Shown: positions 43,391-53,054 of the stretch, in pieces
Position numbering within the stretch: the stretch's first letter is position 1
Layout of the letters: each line of letters starts with the position of its first letter
From: Psychrobacillus sp032154225
GTDB taxonomy: Bacteria > Bacillota > Bacilli > Bacillales_A > Planococcaceae
NCBI RefSeq assembly: GCF_032154225.1
Contig: NZ_JALDYF010000014.1
Location: forward strand, 1 to 64,000
Direction: 5' to 3'
DNA: 64,000 nt
Program-made: the position numbers and the translations under genes
Notes under the pieces: model-generated
Database searches by the model: none
What the model was told of the DNA's origin: nothing
The model's input: the letters and a program-made list of their open reading frames with translations, nothing else

Positions 43391-43876
43391 CTAATTAATT
43401 ATTACATTCTCGATTACTTCTATTTCATACGTTGCTTGACCTCGGACACGTAATCGGATATCGAAGCCGCACCTTCTTTCATAATCAACAGTTAAAAAAA
43501 CATCACGATTCGTTGCGTTTAATACGTCAACTACAGTGATGTTTGCATCTGATAATTCTATATGTCCACGCCCTAAGAAATAAGCACGGGCTTTATGTGT
43601 ATAGTCTTCTGCATCTTCTATTGTCACTGCATTGCAAGTGATTGAAAATACAGATTCTACATCCTGCTCAATTGTTTTCACATTACCCATCAAAGATTCT
43701 GCTACATGTCCGACATTTTGCCCTATTGTAGTCTTTTTTATAGAGAAAAAAGGATATTTCGGCTGTTTCCCTACGCTTTCAGCTTGAATTACTTGAATAC
43801 CTGTATAAGCAGATAATCCTCTTTGTAATGGAATCCATATGTCATCATATTTAATCAAGTAAGTCCACTCCTTCAC
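43391..43876 (-). CDS. Tail terminator-like protein (neck)
   Basis: 161 residues; 'KQPKYPFFSIKKTTIGQN' and 'RRCGFDIRLRVRGQATYEIE' fit a neck/tail terminator protein (phage LIC_12616-like). Called on position plus pattern. Confidence 0.65.
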   Translation of the reverse strand: MKEWTYLIKYDDIWIPLQRGLSAYTGIQVIQAESVGKQPKYPFFSIKKTTIGQNVGHVAESLMGNVKTIEQDVESVFSITCNAVTIEDAEDYTHKARAYFLGRGHIELSDANITVVDVLNATNRDVFLTVDYERRCGFDIRLRVRGQATYEIEVIENVIIN

Positions 43877-44207
43877 GCCACCTCATCAAATAAATATGAA
43901 CATCTGTATACTCTGAGTAATCCTTAAAAGCCTGTAAGGTATATATATCTTCTTTATATTCTATTTGTGTTCCTATTTCGATAGGCTTCGTTGTGAACAA
44001 CTTCTTTTCTTTGACTGTGTAAGTACCGCTTTCGATATATTTAATATCATCATTATTTAATGGCAATATAACGCCAGTCATTGGTTTCTTTATAGGTATA
44101 CCAGTAACCCATTTCCCATCAATATGTTGCCCTTCATTTTTAATAAACACTGTGAACGGAAGGCCATTTTCCTCAATAACTTCTTTAAAAATCATTATTT
44201 CAGGCAT
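43851..44207 (-). CDS. Head-tail connector/stopper protein
   Basis: 118 residues from 'MPEIMIFKEVIEENGLPFTV', beta-rich. The ATG at 44207 is preferred over the longer frame to 44258, which overlaps the previous gene. Position between adaptor and terminator genes suggests a head-closure role. Confidence 0.6.
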   Translation of the reverse strand: MPEIMIFKEVIEENGLPFTVFIKNEGQHIDGKWVTGIPIKKPMTGVILPLNNDDIKYIESGTYTVKEKKLFTTKPIEIGTQIEYKEDIYTLQAFKDYSEYTDVHIYLMRWREGVDLLD

Positions 44208-44676
44208 TACGTTCCACCACCCTGTAAGTGATTCGTCTGCGCAAGCCACCGTCGTCAATTAATGGATTACTAGAACCCTTTTTCTGAATGGTAGAGATTG
44301 CATTTGGGGGCGCATCAAGATCAGTAATTTTTTCTTGTATATCGCCTACCATACGAGCACCCAGCCGTTCGTAAAGTGTGCGGGCATCTATTTTAAAGTC
44401 GAGAACATTTTTTAGCTGCCTTTTGGCGAATTGAACCCAGTCTGCTTCTTTTTCGTCAAAAGTAGTCCTTAAAAATGAACGCTCAGGAATAATAATAGAG
44501 CTATTTCGTTTTTGAATCGTCACTCCAAATTCATGAACACTTGCAATCATGGCATAATGCGAATCCTCATCGGCAAATACACCAACTTCTACAGAATATC
44601 TCTTCAACTCTCTTAAACTCATTGTTAACAGAGGGATTCTATTCCTGTCAGTTATCCGTATGTTTACTCTAGCCAT
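44200..44676 (-). CDS. Virion morphogenesis/tail completion protein
   Basis: 158 residues with 'IASVHEFGVTIQKRNSSIII', 'PERSFLRTTFDEKEADWVQF' and 'PLIDDGGLRRRITYRVVERN', the pattern of HK97 gp10/Mu gpG-like tail completion proteins (HEFG...IPERSFLR...LIDTG). Confidence 0.82.
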   Translation of the reverse strand: MARVNIRITDRNRIPLLTMSLRELKRYSVEVGVFADEDSHYAMIASVHEFGVTIQKRNSSIIIPERSFLRTTFDEKEADWVQFAKRQLKNVLDFKIDARTLYERLGARMVGDIQEKITDLDAPPNAISTIQKKGSSNPLIDDGGLRRRITYRVVERNA

Positions 44677-44677
44677 A

Positions 44678-45031
44678 TTAGAGCACCACCAAGTTGATTG
44701 ATTTCTTTGGTTTTAACTGTTCTTCTAAGCACTCTACCATTCTCTGATATTCTTGCCCATAACGTGTAGAAAAAATGCCCTCAAGCTTATTTGGATCACT
44801 ATACTGACGTTCGATAACGTCTACTTTCTCACGAACAACTTGTTTATTATTCGCTGTTGTTAAGTGAGCTGTTAAATATCTAGCCAATCTTTCTTTATAC
44901 GTATCTGGTACAGTAAATGGCAAAGAGGACACTTCCAACGAAGCATCCTCAATAAATATCGTTAAACGTTCATCTGGAATGGAAGTAAATTCATTCCCCA
45001 TTGATTTTACACGTTCAATCGTTGTTAACAT
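44678..45031 (-). CDS. Head-tail adaptor, DUF4054-like
   Basis: 117 residues: 'IPDERLTIFIEDASLEVSSL' and 'KERLARYLTAHLTTANNKQV' match helical gp6-type adaptor proteins that sit under the portal. Confidence 0.78.
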   Translation of the reverse strand: MLTTIERVKSMGNEFTSIPDERLTIFIEDASLEVSSLPFTVPDTYKERLARYLTAHLTTANNKQVVREKVDVIERQYSDPNKLEGIFSTRYGQEYQRMVECLEEQLKPKKSINLVVL

Positions 45032-45044
45032 TTAGTTCACTCCC

Positions 45045-45356
45045 TTATTTTTCGGGATTAGAAAGCTCTTCGATGCGCTTGTCGATAGCATCCACAACCG
45101 TTTTGCGGTCCTCATCTTCTTTCAACGCTTTTAACATGTCTACGTCAAACGCATCTTCAATCATAGCGATGGCTTCTTTAGCATTTGGCTTTGATTTTTC
45201 TTTGTCGTACACAAATTCTCCTTTTTGATCTAAATGAGCCATCAATGGGTGTGCAATAAACTTCTCGAAGTCCTGCTCATCTACCTTATTTGTTCCTGGA
45301 ATAAGTGTTAAACCATTAGCTTGATATGAATGATTGCCTTTATTTTGTACTAACAT
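45045..45356 (-). CDS. Small head-region protein, unknown
   Basis: 103 residues, 'MLVQNKGNHSYQANGLTLIP' then an acidic helical C-terminus. Between capsid and adaptor genes; similar small proteins (YqbF-like) occur here in related phages, with unknown role. Confidence 0.6.
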   Translation of the reverse strand: MLVQNKGNHSYQANGLTLIPGTNKVDEQDFEKFIAHPLMAHLDQKGEFVYDKEKSKPNAKEAIAMIEDAFDVDMLKALKEDEDRKTVVDAIDKRIEELSNPEK

Positions 45357-45368
45357 GTGATTCCCTCC

Positions 45369-46274
45369 TTAAATTCCGTCTGCTCGGCAAATTGCCATAG
45401 GATAACGAACAATTAAACCTGTTGTACGTTCTTCAAACGGTACTTTCGTATTCGGGAAAGCGTACTCTTGTGGGTGGCGCACAATATCCATCGGAATACC
45501 TAACTGCACGACATCAGGCGAAGAGTCAAATACAACAAAGCAATCTGAACTAGCTAGACCTTTTTTCTTAAGGTCGTTAATTGTTTCAATACGAGCAAAC
45601 ATGTTTTCTGATTGGATATACTGTAACGCTGTTTGTTTGGTGAATTCGTTAAACACTTTCTTCTGCAGTTGCTTCTTAGCATCAGGAGTTAAAAGCAACG
45701 TGTCAGCTTCATGTCCGTTTAATAGATCTACTTTACTTTTTGCTTCAATAAGATCATCAACAATTTCCTCACCAGTTTTGTCTGCCCATTTAGTAGACGT
45801 AGAACCTGCATTTTGTGGCGTTGCGTAAACTTGAATTCCCACTGAATCAGTTAAACTTTTAATACTGTGTTCTTTGTCACCTGAAAAGGCAATTTTATTT
45901 TCTTTTTCTGCAATGGCTTTGCGAACAGTATCAGCTTTGGTTACTTCGATAGGACGACCGGCCATTTGAGCTTCACGTACTTCTTGGACAGAAATATTGA
46001 AAGCTGCAGCAATAGAATAAATCTTCACTGTTTCTTCCCTTAAATCCGCATCTACTAACGGTACATCTGTAGCTCCTGGAGCTAAGATTTTAGCAGCACC
46101 AGAGCGAGTCATAACGTCATAGCTGTATGTCTTTGCTCCTGCTGGAATATCTGTTTTTAATGCGAAAACTGAGCGTGCTTTCAGTTCGGAAGCATGCGGT
46201 TCGTATACTCGCTTATCGATTGCGTTTAGATCTTGTGGACGAATCAATGCGTCCATACGTTGTTGTTGCGTCAT
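45369..46274 (-). CDS. Major capsid protein, DUF2184/encapsulin-like
   Basis: 301 residues of the HK97 fold class: 'RMDALIRPQDLNAIDKRVYE', 'TYSYDVMTRSGAAKILAPGA', 'AFNISVQEVREAQMAGRP' and a C-terminal 'TTGLIVRYPMAICRADGI'. No cleaved N-terminal scaffold is evident; scaffold/protease is the DUF2213 gene upstream. Confidence 0.88.
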   Translation of the reverse strand: MTQQQRMDALIRPQDLNAIDKRVYEPHASELKARSVFALKTDIPAGAKTYSYDVMTRSGAAKILAPGATDVPLVDADLREETVKIYSIAAAFNISVQEVREAQMAGRPIEVTKADTVRKAIAEKENKIAFSGDKEHSIKSLTDSVGIQVYATPQNAGSTSTKWADKTGEEIVDDLIEAKSKVDLLNGHEADTLLLTPDAKKQLQKKVFNEFTKQTALQYIQSENMFARIETINDLKKKGLASSDCFVVFDSSPDVVQLGIPMDIVRHPQEYAFPNTKVPFEERTTGLIVRYPMAICRADGI

Positions 46275-46289
46275 ATTTGTTTTCCTCCC

Positions 46290-46742
46290 TTAAGGTAAGT
46301 TAATTTCGATTTCTACTAATTGATCCGCTGTTGCATTACTTTTAAATACTGCGTTTGATACATCAATTACAGAAGCACCAGATGCAACAAACTTTTGCGT
46401 AGCGGGGTCCACTTTAACGGCTTGGCCATTAATTACATCCCCACCAGCAACAACAAAAATGCGACCACGCTTAACGATTGCAGCAGGTTCTCCTACTGGA
46501 TAGTTCTGGTCGTCTTTCTTTTCCACCCAATCGTGAATGTTTTGAGCTAATGCGATACCAATAACTGCACCACCAGTATCAATAGGTTTAATTGCAGTAC
46601 CTGTTACGTTTAATTGAACTGCAGCACCGAATGGAACTTTAGCTTCTACCGCATACGTGTCAGCAGTATAACTTTGATAATTTGCTAATTGACCAGCTTT
46701 CCCCGCTGGCGACATGTAATCAGGATAATTTGTAATAGGCAT
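46290..46742 (-). CDS. Capsid decoration (cement) protein
   Basis: 150 residues: 'YPDYMSPAGKAGQLANYQSY', 'VPFGAAVQLNVTGTAIKPID', 'GRIFVVAGGDVINGQAVKVD', the pattern of Gp24-like structural cement proteins found between protease and capsid genes. Confidence 0.82.
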   Translation of the reverse strand: MPITNYPDYMSPAGKAGQLANYQSYTADTYAVEAKVPFGAAVQLNVTGTAIKPIDTGGAVIGIALAQNIHDWVEKKDDQNYPVGEPAAIVKRGRIFVVAGGDVINGQAVKVDPATQKFVASGASVIDVSNAVFKSNATADQLVEIEINLP

Positions 46743-47836
46743 TATTTTTCCTCCTTATTACGCATATTTAAGCGCTTATTTTTCATTTCTTCAATTTCCT
46801 TTTCATTGGCTTTTGCATCACCAGTGAATGCATTATTTACACCTGTTGAAGAAAATCCAGTTGATTGAACTTGCTCAACCGTTGCATCAAAAAAGGCGTT
46901 GATATAGTCATCTGACTTACCATCACCCTTAAATTCTTCTTTAGTTGTAGCGATAACAGCCTCTTTAATTTCACGATCTGTTTTACCTGTGAAATCGAAT
47001 GAATCGCCTAACAGTGGTGTAGATGTGCTAATTAAAGCGACACGTTCTTCTACTTTTTTATCTAATTCATCTGCAGAAAACTGACTTTCTTTTGCTGTTT
47101 TTAGTTCTTTCTCGGTGTTCTCTAACTTTGTTTCTAAAGCATCATGACGACCTTGTAGCGCATCTAAGCTAGCCGCCTTTGTTTGTGCAGCTTCTAGTTT
47201 AGCTGCTTGTGCTTCTAAAAATGATTTTACTGCTGAATCTACTTCATAATCTTTTCCGTCAATCTTATATGTCGGCATTGTATGCCCTCCCTTATTTTTA
47301 TCTTCAATTTGCCATGCGTCACTATCCGAACGAATAGCCACTTCTGGACCTGCTCGACCTTGATCTACGATTGCAATATGATTAATTTCGATATTTCTTT
47401 GAGCATAATCATAGGTTTGCCCGTTGTAAGTGCCTTGTTCTGCAACTACATCAGACAAGAAACCGATGCTTATTTCACGCTTGCCATCATAAACCTTTTG
47501 AATAAGGTCCTTATCGGTTATTGTCAACGAGACATAAAGTTTTAAATCCTCTACTCGTGCGTCTGTATGACTCATGCCCTTTGCGTAACTCTGATAGTTC
47601 TCGATAGTCACTGGTTCATTTGGATGTTCATCTGTCACAGGTTTAGATCGCGCAGAACGAATAGTTCTGTCGTTAAATATTTCATCCGGCAACTTAACTT
47701 CCATTTGAACAGTTCCATCTTGACGCTGATACGGAAAAACACCAGGACGAGTTATTGGGACCTGTACAGTCAAGTAACCTTCTGGTGTTTCTCCATAATC
47801 TTTTATATACGATTTATCATAGCGTTGTAACCTCAA
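46742..47836 (-). CDS. Capsid maturation protease/scaffold, DUF2213
   Basis: 364 residues. Residues ~1-170 are a DUF2213 domain ('PVTDEHPNEPVTIENYQSYA', 'SIGFLSDVVAEQGTYNGQTY', 'INHIAIVDQGRAGPEVAIRS'), a serine-type prohead protease like Mu gpI; then a coiled-coil scaffold part (~200-250). Confidence 0.87.
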   Translation of the reverse strand: MRLQRYDKSYIKDYGETPEGYLTVQVPITRPGVFPYQRQDGTVQMEVKLPDEIFNDRTIRSARSKPVTDEHPNEPVTIENYQSYAKGMSHTDARVEDLKLYVSLTITDKDLIQKVYDGKREISIGFLSDVVAEQGTYNGQTYDYAQRNIEINHIAIVDQGRAGPEVAIRSDSDAWQIEDKNKGGHTMPTYKIDGKDYEVDSAVKSFLEAQAAKLEAAQTKAASLDALQGRHDALETKLENTEKELKTAKESQFSADELDKKVEERVALISTSTPLLGDSFDFTGKTDREIKEAVIATTKEEFKGDGKSDDYINAFFDATVEQVQSTGFSSTGVNNAFTGDAKANEKEIEEMKNKRLNMRNKEEK

Positions 47837-47870
47837 GTTTCCACCTCCTCTCTAGGCCTTTCATAATAGG

Positions 47871-48656
47871 TTACTCATCTTCATCATCAAATACAGGAAT
47901 GGCTACACACCGACAACGATAATCCTCGCCAGGTATTACAATTCTGCCGTTAACCTCTGGTGGATCACTGTATGGGAATACTTCATTATTCAATTCTTTA
48001 TGTGTTTCTCGTACACGTTCATCTTTCGATGTTAACCATTTAAATCTCTCAATCCCAATGTTTTGGTGACGTTTAGCTGTCATTTGACCTAAAATAGATC
48101 CCGCTTGATCTATCGCAATAAATTGCGCCCGGTTCTGTGTTACTTCTACACGGGCCATTAATTGTTGGCGTATTTCTTTGATAGAAGATCCTTTTTCAAC
48201 GCCTGCGTTGACTATTTCTTCAATGTCCGCAAAATATTCAACTTCAATGGTTTCAATGTAACCAACATTATCTTTTATCTTGGATTTAAGGAACGAAGGA
48301 AGCCATGTTTCGTTTGTTGCAAGGTTAATCTCTTTAACCCTCATTTGTTGTTCTAAATTATGTCTGTTGAATCGATTAACACTATTAATAAAAGTTTGTG
48401 CCACACGCTCGTTCTTACCAGGAGCAAAAACTTTTTTTGCTTTATTTTTTAAGGACTTGAGCATTTTCTTTAAACTATCAAACAATCCGTCATTACTAAA
48501 TTCCTGACTGTCCTGTCTTATTGCTAGTTCTGGCTCAATGTACTTTTCAAATAGAGCAATTGTCTCATCGCCTAACTCACCTACCATCTTCCTCAATGCA
48601 CGACTGTAGGTGACTGTTGCAGCATCAGGGAACCGTGTAATTGGTATTTTCTTAGC
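47871..48656 (-). CDS. Phage head morphogenesis protein (SPP1 gp7/Mu gpF-like)
   Basis: 261 residues from 'MAKKIPITRFPDAATVTYSR'. The C-terminal head-morphogenesis domain is seen in 'RFKWLTSKDERVRETHKELN' and 'GEDYRCRCVAIPVFDDEDE'. Start ATG overlaps the portal stop. Confidence 0.88.
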   Translation of the reverse strand, partial: AKKIPITRFPDAATVTYSRALRKMVGELGDETIALFEKYIEPELAIRQDSQEFSNDGLFDSLKKMLKSLKNKAKKVFAPGKNERVAQTFINSVNRFNRHNLEQQMRVKEINLATNETWLPSFLKSKIKDNVGYIETIEVEYFADIEEIVNAGVEKGSSIKEIRQQLMARVEVTQNRAQFIAIDQAGSILGQMTAKRHQNIGIERFKWLTSKDERVRETHKELNNEVFPYSDPPEVNGRIVIPGEDYRCRCVAIPVFDDEDE

Positions 48657-49995
48657 CATTTGAATCACGCCAACTTCGATAGACTTCATCTGCCATTCTC
48701 TTAAAGTCTGCTTCGTCACCACTAAATTTCATTTCACTGGATAAGCCAAACTGGCCAAAGCGCGCTTCTCGAATTTCATCAGTTGTGATAATACCATTTA
48801 CTAAATAAATTTGATCAGTCTCTGCTGTAAGTTTACGAATTTCCGCATCGGTCTTAGCATCTACACTCCACAAAGGATTGAATTGAATCTCCCATTCCAT
48901 TGATTCGGGATCTATGCGGCCACCTAGTTCTTTTTCAGAGAGCATCAACATCCTAATAAGCTTTTCTAAATGTGGTTTCATCTCGTTCTCTTGGTCCGCA
49001 ACAATTCGAGAGTAATAGTTCATTACATCATACTGAGCCCCTGTGATTGTACCTGCCTCTTGCCCTTTAATAACGGTTTTCGGCATACGTGCAGCACCAG
49101 CTAATAAGTCCCAAACAAAATCGAGTAGATCTTTAATACCCGAAACCGATGTACTCTGTTTTGTTAGATCTTCACCTTCCGCAATCATTGCAAGAGCTTC
49201 TGTACGAAACATGTAATCCATAATCATAGAAAGTTGCTGTTTATCTTGTGAGGTTAAGTTTTCGATGTCCTTCGATTTATACACCTTGAATGTAAAATCA
49301 TGCAAAATTTGCCCAACACTCCATACAGATGTGTCAAAAACAGTCAAAATGTCATATAACGGCTCCAATAAAGATGGTCCTTGAAATTCCCCTTCCATTC
49401 GCCTTGTTTGGCTATGGAGTAAGCGTGATACATGCACGGCCGATTCTGTTGTTTGCGTCTGCAACCCATGGCCAGAAGCACGATTAATCCGCAGTTCTTC
49501 GAGCTGACCATACTTAATATCGAATACATCCTCATTGATAAGGAACTCATTGACCTTCATGCTACTAAATGCGTGTAAATAATCGACCGAATAAAGTTTA
49601 TTTACATCTAGGGTATCCTTTAAATCGAACTTCGTTGCTTGCGTTACCCCTAAACTGATAAATCCATCTCCACGCAAGCGTTCATATGTGATCATGTCTT
49701 TAAAAGCCTTCTTTGCTTTTAAATCAGCTAACTTGCTCATAATGTCACGTGCTAATTGCTCGTCTTTCATGCGTAAAGTGAACCAATTTCTTGTCATGTC
49801 CTCTGCTGGAATATCAATGATATTTTGCACTATACGGCTATCGGCATATAGATTAGTGATCTCATCATGCGAAAGTTTGCGATGAACACCAGCTACCTGA
49901 CGTGTTAATTTATCACGACTGTTCGCTTTACCATTACCCTGCATAAAGTCATTACGTATTTCTTTCGCTTGATCAATTGTTTTCAGTTTATTCAC
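48652..49995 (-). CDS. Portal protein, DUF1073-type
   Basis: 447 residues: 'DEITNLYADSRIVQNIIDIP', 'AEDMTRNWFTLRMKDEQLAR', 'AGAARMPKTVIKGQEAGTIT', 'GAQYDVMNYYSRIVADQENE', all typical of the DUF1073 portal family. Forms the dodecameric DNA gate; follows the terminase directly. Some DUF1073 proteins are annotated with Acb1, but no Acb1 phosphodiesterase HxT motifs are seen here. Confidence 0.9.
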   Translation of the reverse strand: MNKLKTIDQAKEIRNDFMQGNGKANSRDKLTRQVAGVHRKLSHDEITNLYADSRIVQNIIDIPAEDMTRNWFTLRMKDEQLARDIMSKLADLKAKKAFKDMITYERLRGDGFISLGVTQATKFDLKDTLDVNKLYSVDYLHAFSSMKVNEFLINEDVFDIKYGQLEELRINRASGHGLQTQTTESAVHVSRLLHSQTRRMEGEFQGPSLLEPLYDILTVFDTSVWSVGQILHDFTFKVYKSKDIENLTSQDKQQLSMIMDYMFRTEALAMIAEGEDLTKQSTSVSGIKDLLDFVWDLLAGAARMPKTVIKGQEAGTITGAQYDVMNYYSRIVADQENEMKPHLEKLIRMLMLSEKELGGRIDPESMEWEIQFNPLWSVDAKTDAEIRKLTAETDQIYLVNGIITTDEIREARFGQFGLSSEMKFSGDEADFKRMADEVYRSWRDSNG

Positions 49996-51456
49996 CTACT
50001 TTCCTAATAGATTTTTATATCGATCCAAAGGATTTGAATTATTTGTATAGAGTTGATTCAATGCTTGTGTTGTCATATCCACCAAGTCATCATGTGCTGC
50101 ATTCGGGAAGCTTACTAATTCCTCTATGACGTCATTGACCCAAGGGCACATGTTAGGATGTGGTAAATAAACATTTCCAGCCTCAAAAAGAGGAGACACC
50201 GCATTAGCACGAGCCTCCTTACCACCGTCTGGATTAACGGGAACAATACCACTGATTTCATCTTTCAACATTTCGATGATAGCAGTACCGTTCGCTTTAT
50301 CCTCTATATATTTACTTCTCGCTTTTGGCCATTTATCAGACATAGCACGAATCGCTTTCATGGTGTCGGCAAAACCCATTTTTCTGTGGTCAATGTCAAA
50401 CAAGAAATACTGTGCATTCTTACGTCCCCAAACTCCACCGGCTACAAAGTCACTCGTTTCGGAATCTTTGAACGTACAATCCCATGATTGAGCAAGCTTA
50501 TCGAAGTGTACAGGCAATACCATGACATCATCACTCAAGCCCCATTCTAGCTTTTGTTCATGAGTACGAATGTAATATTTGAACCATTCACGTTTGAAGA
50601 TGTTACCTCCAGCAGGTGCAGGTCTTTGCTGATAGAGTGAAGCCCAGGTACGTGTACCAACTTCGGCTTTTTTCTCTTCTGCCCACTTTTCATCGAATCC
50701 AAGTTCTGAACAAAGAGGTTCGCCAGCTTTTCTACCAAGTAGGTCATCTTCATCCTCTGCTATAGCCGGCAACCGCAAACGAATCCATTTACGAGGACTA
50801 CGAGCAAGTAAACGACCAATTAGATCGTCCTCATGCCACCTAGTCATTATGACTATTACAGATGCCCCATCATGTAAACGAGTAGAGAGCGTTGCTTCCC
50901 ATTCATCCCATATGTTATCGCGTATAGTTTGGGAGCTAGCTTCCTTCATGTTTTTGATAGGATCATCGATAATCATTAAATCAGCACCTTGACCGGTAAT
51001 TGAACCACCAATACCAGTAGCAATCATGCCACCTCGTCTATCCTCAACTCCCCAGTCTTTAGTAGCTGCATTCGATTCAGATAGTTGAACATCAAATAGT
51101 TCTTGAGAAAACTCATAGAATTTATTACGGTTCAAACGACCGAACTTAGTAGCAAGTCCATCAGAGTATGCAGCAGCTATCACTCGTTTGTCTGGATTAC
51201 GACCTAGATAGTAACTAGGGAATGTTTCAGTTACCGTCATTGACTTCCCGTGCCTTGGGGGCAATTCAATTAATACAAATAATTGTTCGCCATCCGCAAT
51301 TCTTTGAAGAGGCTCGCATATTAATTCTGTATGTCTAAAATGTGAGTAATGACCATTATGAGCATACTCTACGTAATCACGATAATAACGACGGGAGAGC
51401 TCTTTTTCGGCTTCATGAGCTAATGCCTTAAGTTGTTCATCGTTTAGAGTTGGCAA
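49996..51456 (-). CDS. Terminase large subunit
   Basis: 486 residues; ATPase part with 'FVLIELPPRHGKSMTVTETF' (Walker A-like), 'ADLMIIDDPIKNMKEA' (Walker B), 'IVIMTRWHEDDLIGRLL' (coupling motif), then a nuclease part ('LAQSWDCTFKDSETSDFVAG'). Packs DNA into the head. Overlaps the small subunit by 20 bp. Confidence 0.94.
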   Translation of the reverse strand: MPTLNDEQLKALAHEAEKELSRRYYRDYVEYAHNGHYSHFRHTELICEPLQRIADGEQLFVLIELPPRHGKSMTVTETFPSYYLGRNPDKRVIAAAYSDGLATKFGRLNRNKFYEFSQELFDVQLSESNAATKDWGVEDRRGGMIATGIGGSITGQGADLMIIDDPIKNMKEASSQTIRDNIWDEWEATLSTRLHDGASVIVIMTRWHEDDLIGRLLARSPRKWIRLRLPAIAEDEDDLLGRKAGEPLCSELGFDEKWAEEKKAEVGTRTWASLYQQRPAPAGGNIFKREWFKYYIRTHEQKLEWGLSDDVMVLPVHFDKLAQSWDCTFKDSETSDFVAGGVWGRKNAQYFLFDIDHRKMGFADTMKAIRAMSDKWPKARSKYIEDKANGTAIIEMLKDEISGIVPVNPDGGKEARANAVSPLFEAGNVYLPHPNMCPWVNDVIEELVSFPNAAHDDLVDMTTQALNQLYTNNSNPLDRYKNLLGK

Positions 51457-52300
51457 TGGCTCTCAACTCCTCTGTACTTAAATTACTAAAGTCCACAACA
51501 TTTATATTTGCACTACCTGTTCCTTTAGTTTCAGAACGAGTTTTTGCGATGTCTACTTTTATCTTCTCTTCACGTAATTGTTTTAACTCGCGTTCACTTA
51601 ATAGATCAGTATACTTAGCCAGCATATTTAAAGCTGCCATCTTATCAGCAAGTTTTACAGAAACACCATCTTTACCCTTTTTTACTTCAGTTAGTATAGT
51701 TCCGTCTACTTCATCAGCATTCTTAAAGTTAACAAAGTTATGAGTGTAAGTTATCTCTTTACCGTCATCGTCCGTCATTGCAATGCCAAGTTCATTTCTA
51801 GCAACGACTTCTTCTGATCCAAATCCAACAAAGTCCGTTATGTCTGAAAAGGCGATATCAATGTATTTCTGAATCACATCTCTGACATCTAGTTTCAGCT
51901 CTGTTGTTTGTTCTGTTTTCATTCTGTCTATTTCATTCTGAATACTAGCATTTACTAGCAACCTACTTCCGTTGACATTCGCAGTCACATAATTACACTG
52001 ATAAGCCTTCTGATAAGCCTTTGTAGCATTGAAATACTTAATGTAGTAAATACAAAAAAGCCGTTGTTTTTCAGTCAGTTCATCCGACTCAACAACAGGC
52101 TCTTTAGTATCTTTTTTTGTATGCACCCTTTTTTGTTTTGTGTGCACACTTTTTTTAGATACATCCTCATCCTTATCGCTCCATTTACGTTGTTTCCAAG
52201 ACTTAACTGTATTAAGACTTACATCATACTTAGCAGCAATATCTTTATATTTCATACCGGCTCTATAATCTTTCTCAGCCAGTTCATATTTCTCAGCCAC
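51437..52300 (-). CDS. Terminase small subunit (XtmA/YqaS-like)
   Basis: 287 residues: N-terminal helix-turn-helix ('YRAGMKYKDIAAKYDVSLNT'), a Lys-rich linker with two 'VHTK' repeats, then the terminase_2 domain ('LTEKQRLFCIYYIKYFNATK', 'AYQKAYQCNYVTANVNGSRL'). Recognises the packaging site. Confidence 0.9.
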   Translation of the reverse strand: MAEKYELAEKDYRAGMKYKDIAAKYDVSLNTVKSWKQRKWSDKDEDVSKKSVHTKQKRVHTKKDTKEPVVESDELTEKQRLFCIYYIKYFNATKAYQKAYQCNYVTANVNGSRLLVNASIQNEIDRMKTEQTTELKLDVRDVIQKYIDIAFSDITDFVGFGSEEVVARNELGIAMTDDDGKEITYTHNFVNFKNADEVDGTILTEVKKGKDGVSVKLADKMAALNMLAKYTDLLSERELKQLREEKIKVDIAKTRSETKGTGSANINVVDFSNLSTEELRAIANSKR

Positions 52301-52371
52301 CTAACATAACACCACCTCCAGGTACTTATTTATTCTCAATCACCTCATTATGCTATTTGCTTTTTATGACA

Positions 52372-52404
52372 TATAAAAAGCCACACCAGTTAGATGTGAC
52401 CTTA
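52372..52404 (-). terminator. Terminator ahead of terminase genes
   Basis: GGTCACATC TAACT GGTGTGGCT then T5, just past the stop at 52414. Confidence 0.7.
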
Positions 52405-52413
52405 ATAATTCAT

Positions 52414-52904
52414 TTAAGAACGATATAAATTATTATTTTTTATATGTATTGTAATTTTGATAATTTCGTATAATATACTTCTGAATTTATCTAGTTTGTT
52501 TTTCAAGTAAAAATAACTTAATAGAATTAGAATGTATGTTAGACCTAATAGAGTAACGCCAGTCATAAGCTTTTGAATATACTCTACTGCTCCTTCTGCA
52601 TTCACCTCAATTAATACGCCAGTTAAAAGTACGTAACCTGCAATATAAGAAGCAACCATCATTGCAACAAGTGTAAATAATCCGTTAATAGTATTAAAAA
52701 ATATTGATTGAATTGATTTACCATTTTCAATAACTTCTTTAACCGTTTCCATCATGATTTCAAGTTCAGGCACGGTCAATTCTTCTGTATTTTTTTTACA
52801 TAGTAGGACATAGTATGGTCATCATAAATATCGATATTTCTTGCAAACTTGAAAAACTTTTTTATTTTATTATAGTCGTACAATCTCCTTAAATTACCAT
52901 CCAT
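52414..52904 (-). CDS. Two-helix membrane protein, frame changed at an A8 run
   Basis: An ATG at 52904 with the near-perfect site AGGAGGTGAT opens a 42-codon frame (stop 52776). At the A8 run in 'YYVKK' a -1 shift joins the frame 52414-52779 (121 residues; membrane segments ~35-58 and ~75-95 of that part), which on its own has only a TTG start with no good ribosome site. The joined protein (~163 residues: basic start, acidic helix, two membrane segments, basic tail) looks natural. A-AAA-AAA is a classic -1 slippery heptamer. Function unknown. Confidence 0.6.
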
Positions 52905-53054
52905 TTTTTTATCACCTCCTACGACTATTTTCGTCATAGAAAAGTAGAATTACTGAACAATATTACCTAATATTTTCACACTGCCGTCGAAGATGGCAAA
53001 CACGCTAATATTTTCCTGCGCAAGAGAACCTACCTAGCCGACCCTCCTTCCAGT

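Noticed and set aside
48652..49995. Acb1 anti-CBASS function for the DUF1073 protein
   Set aside because: The two HxT motifs of Acb1 phosphodiesterase are not seen; it is a plain portal by place and sequence.
52950..53040. Short minus-strand frame of about 24 codons before the frameshifted membrane gene
   Set aside because: No standard start codon and no family sense.
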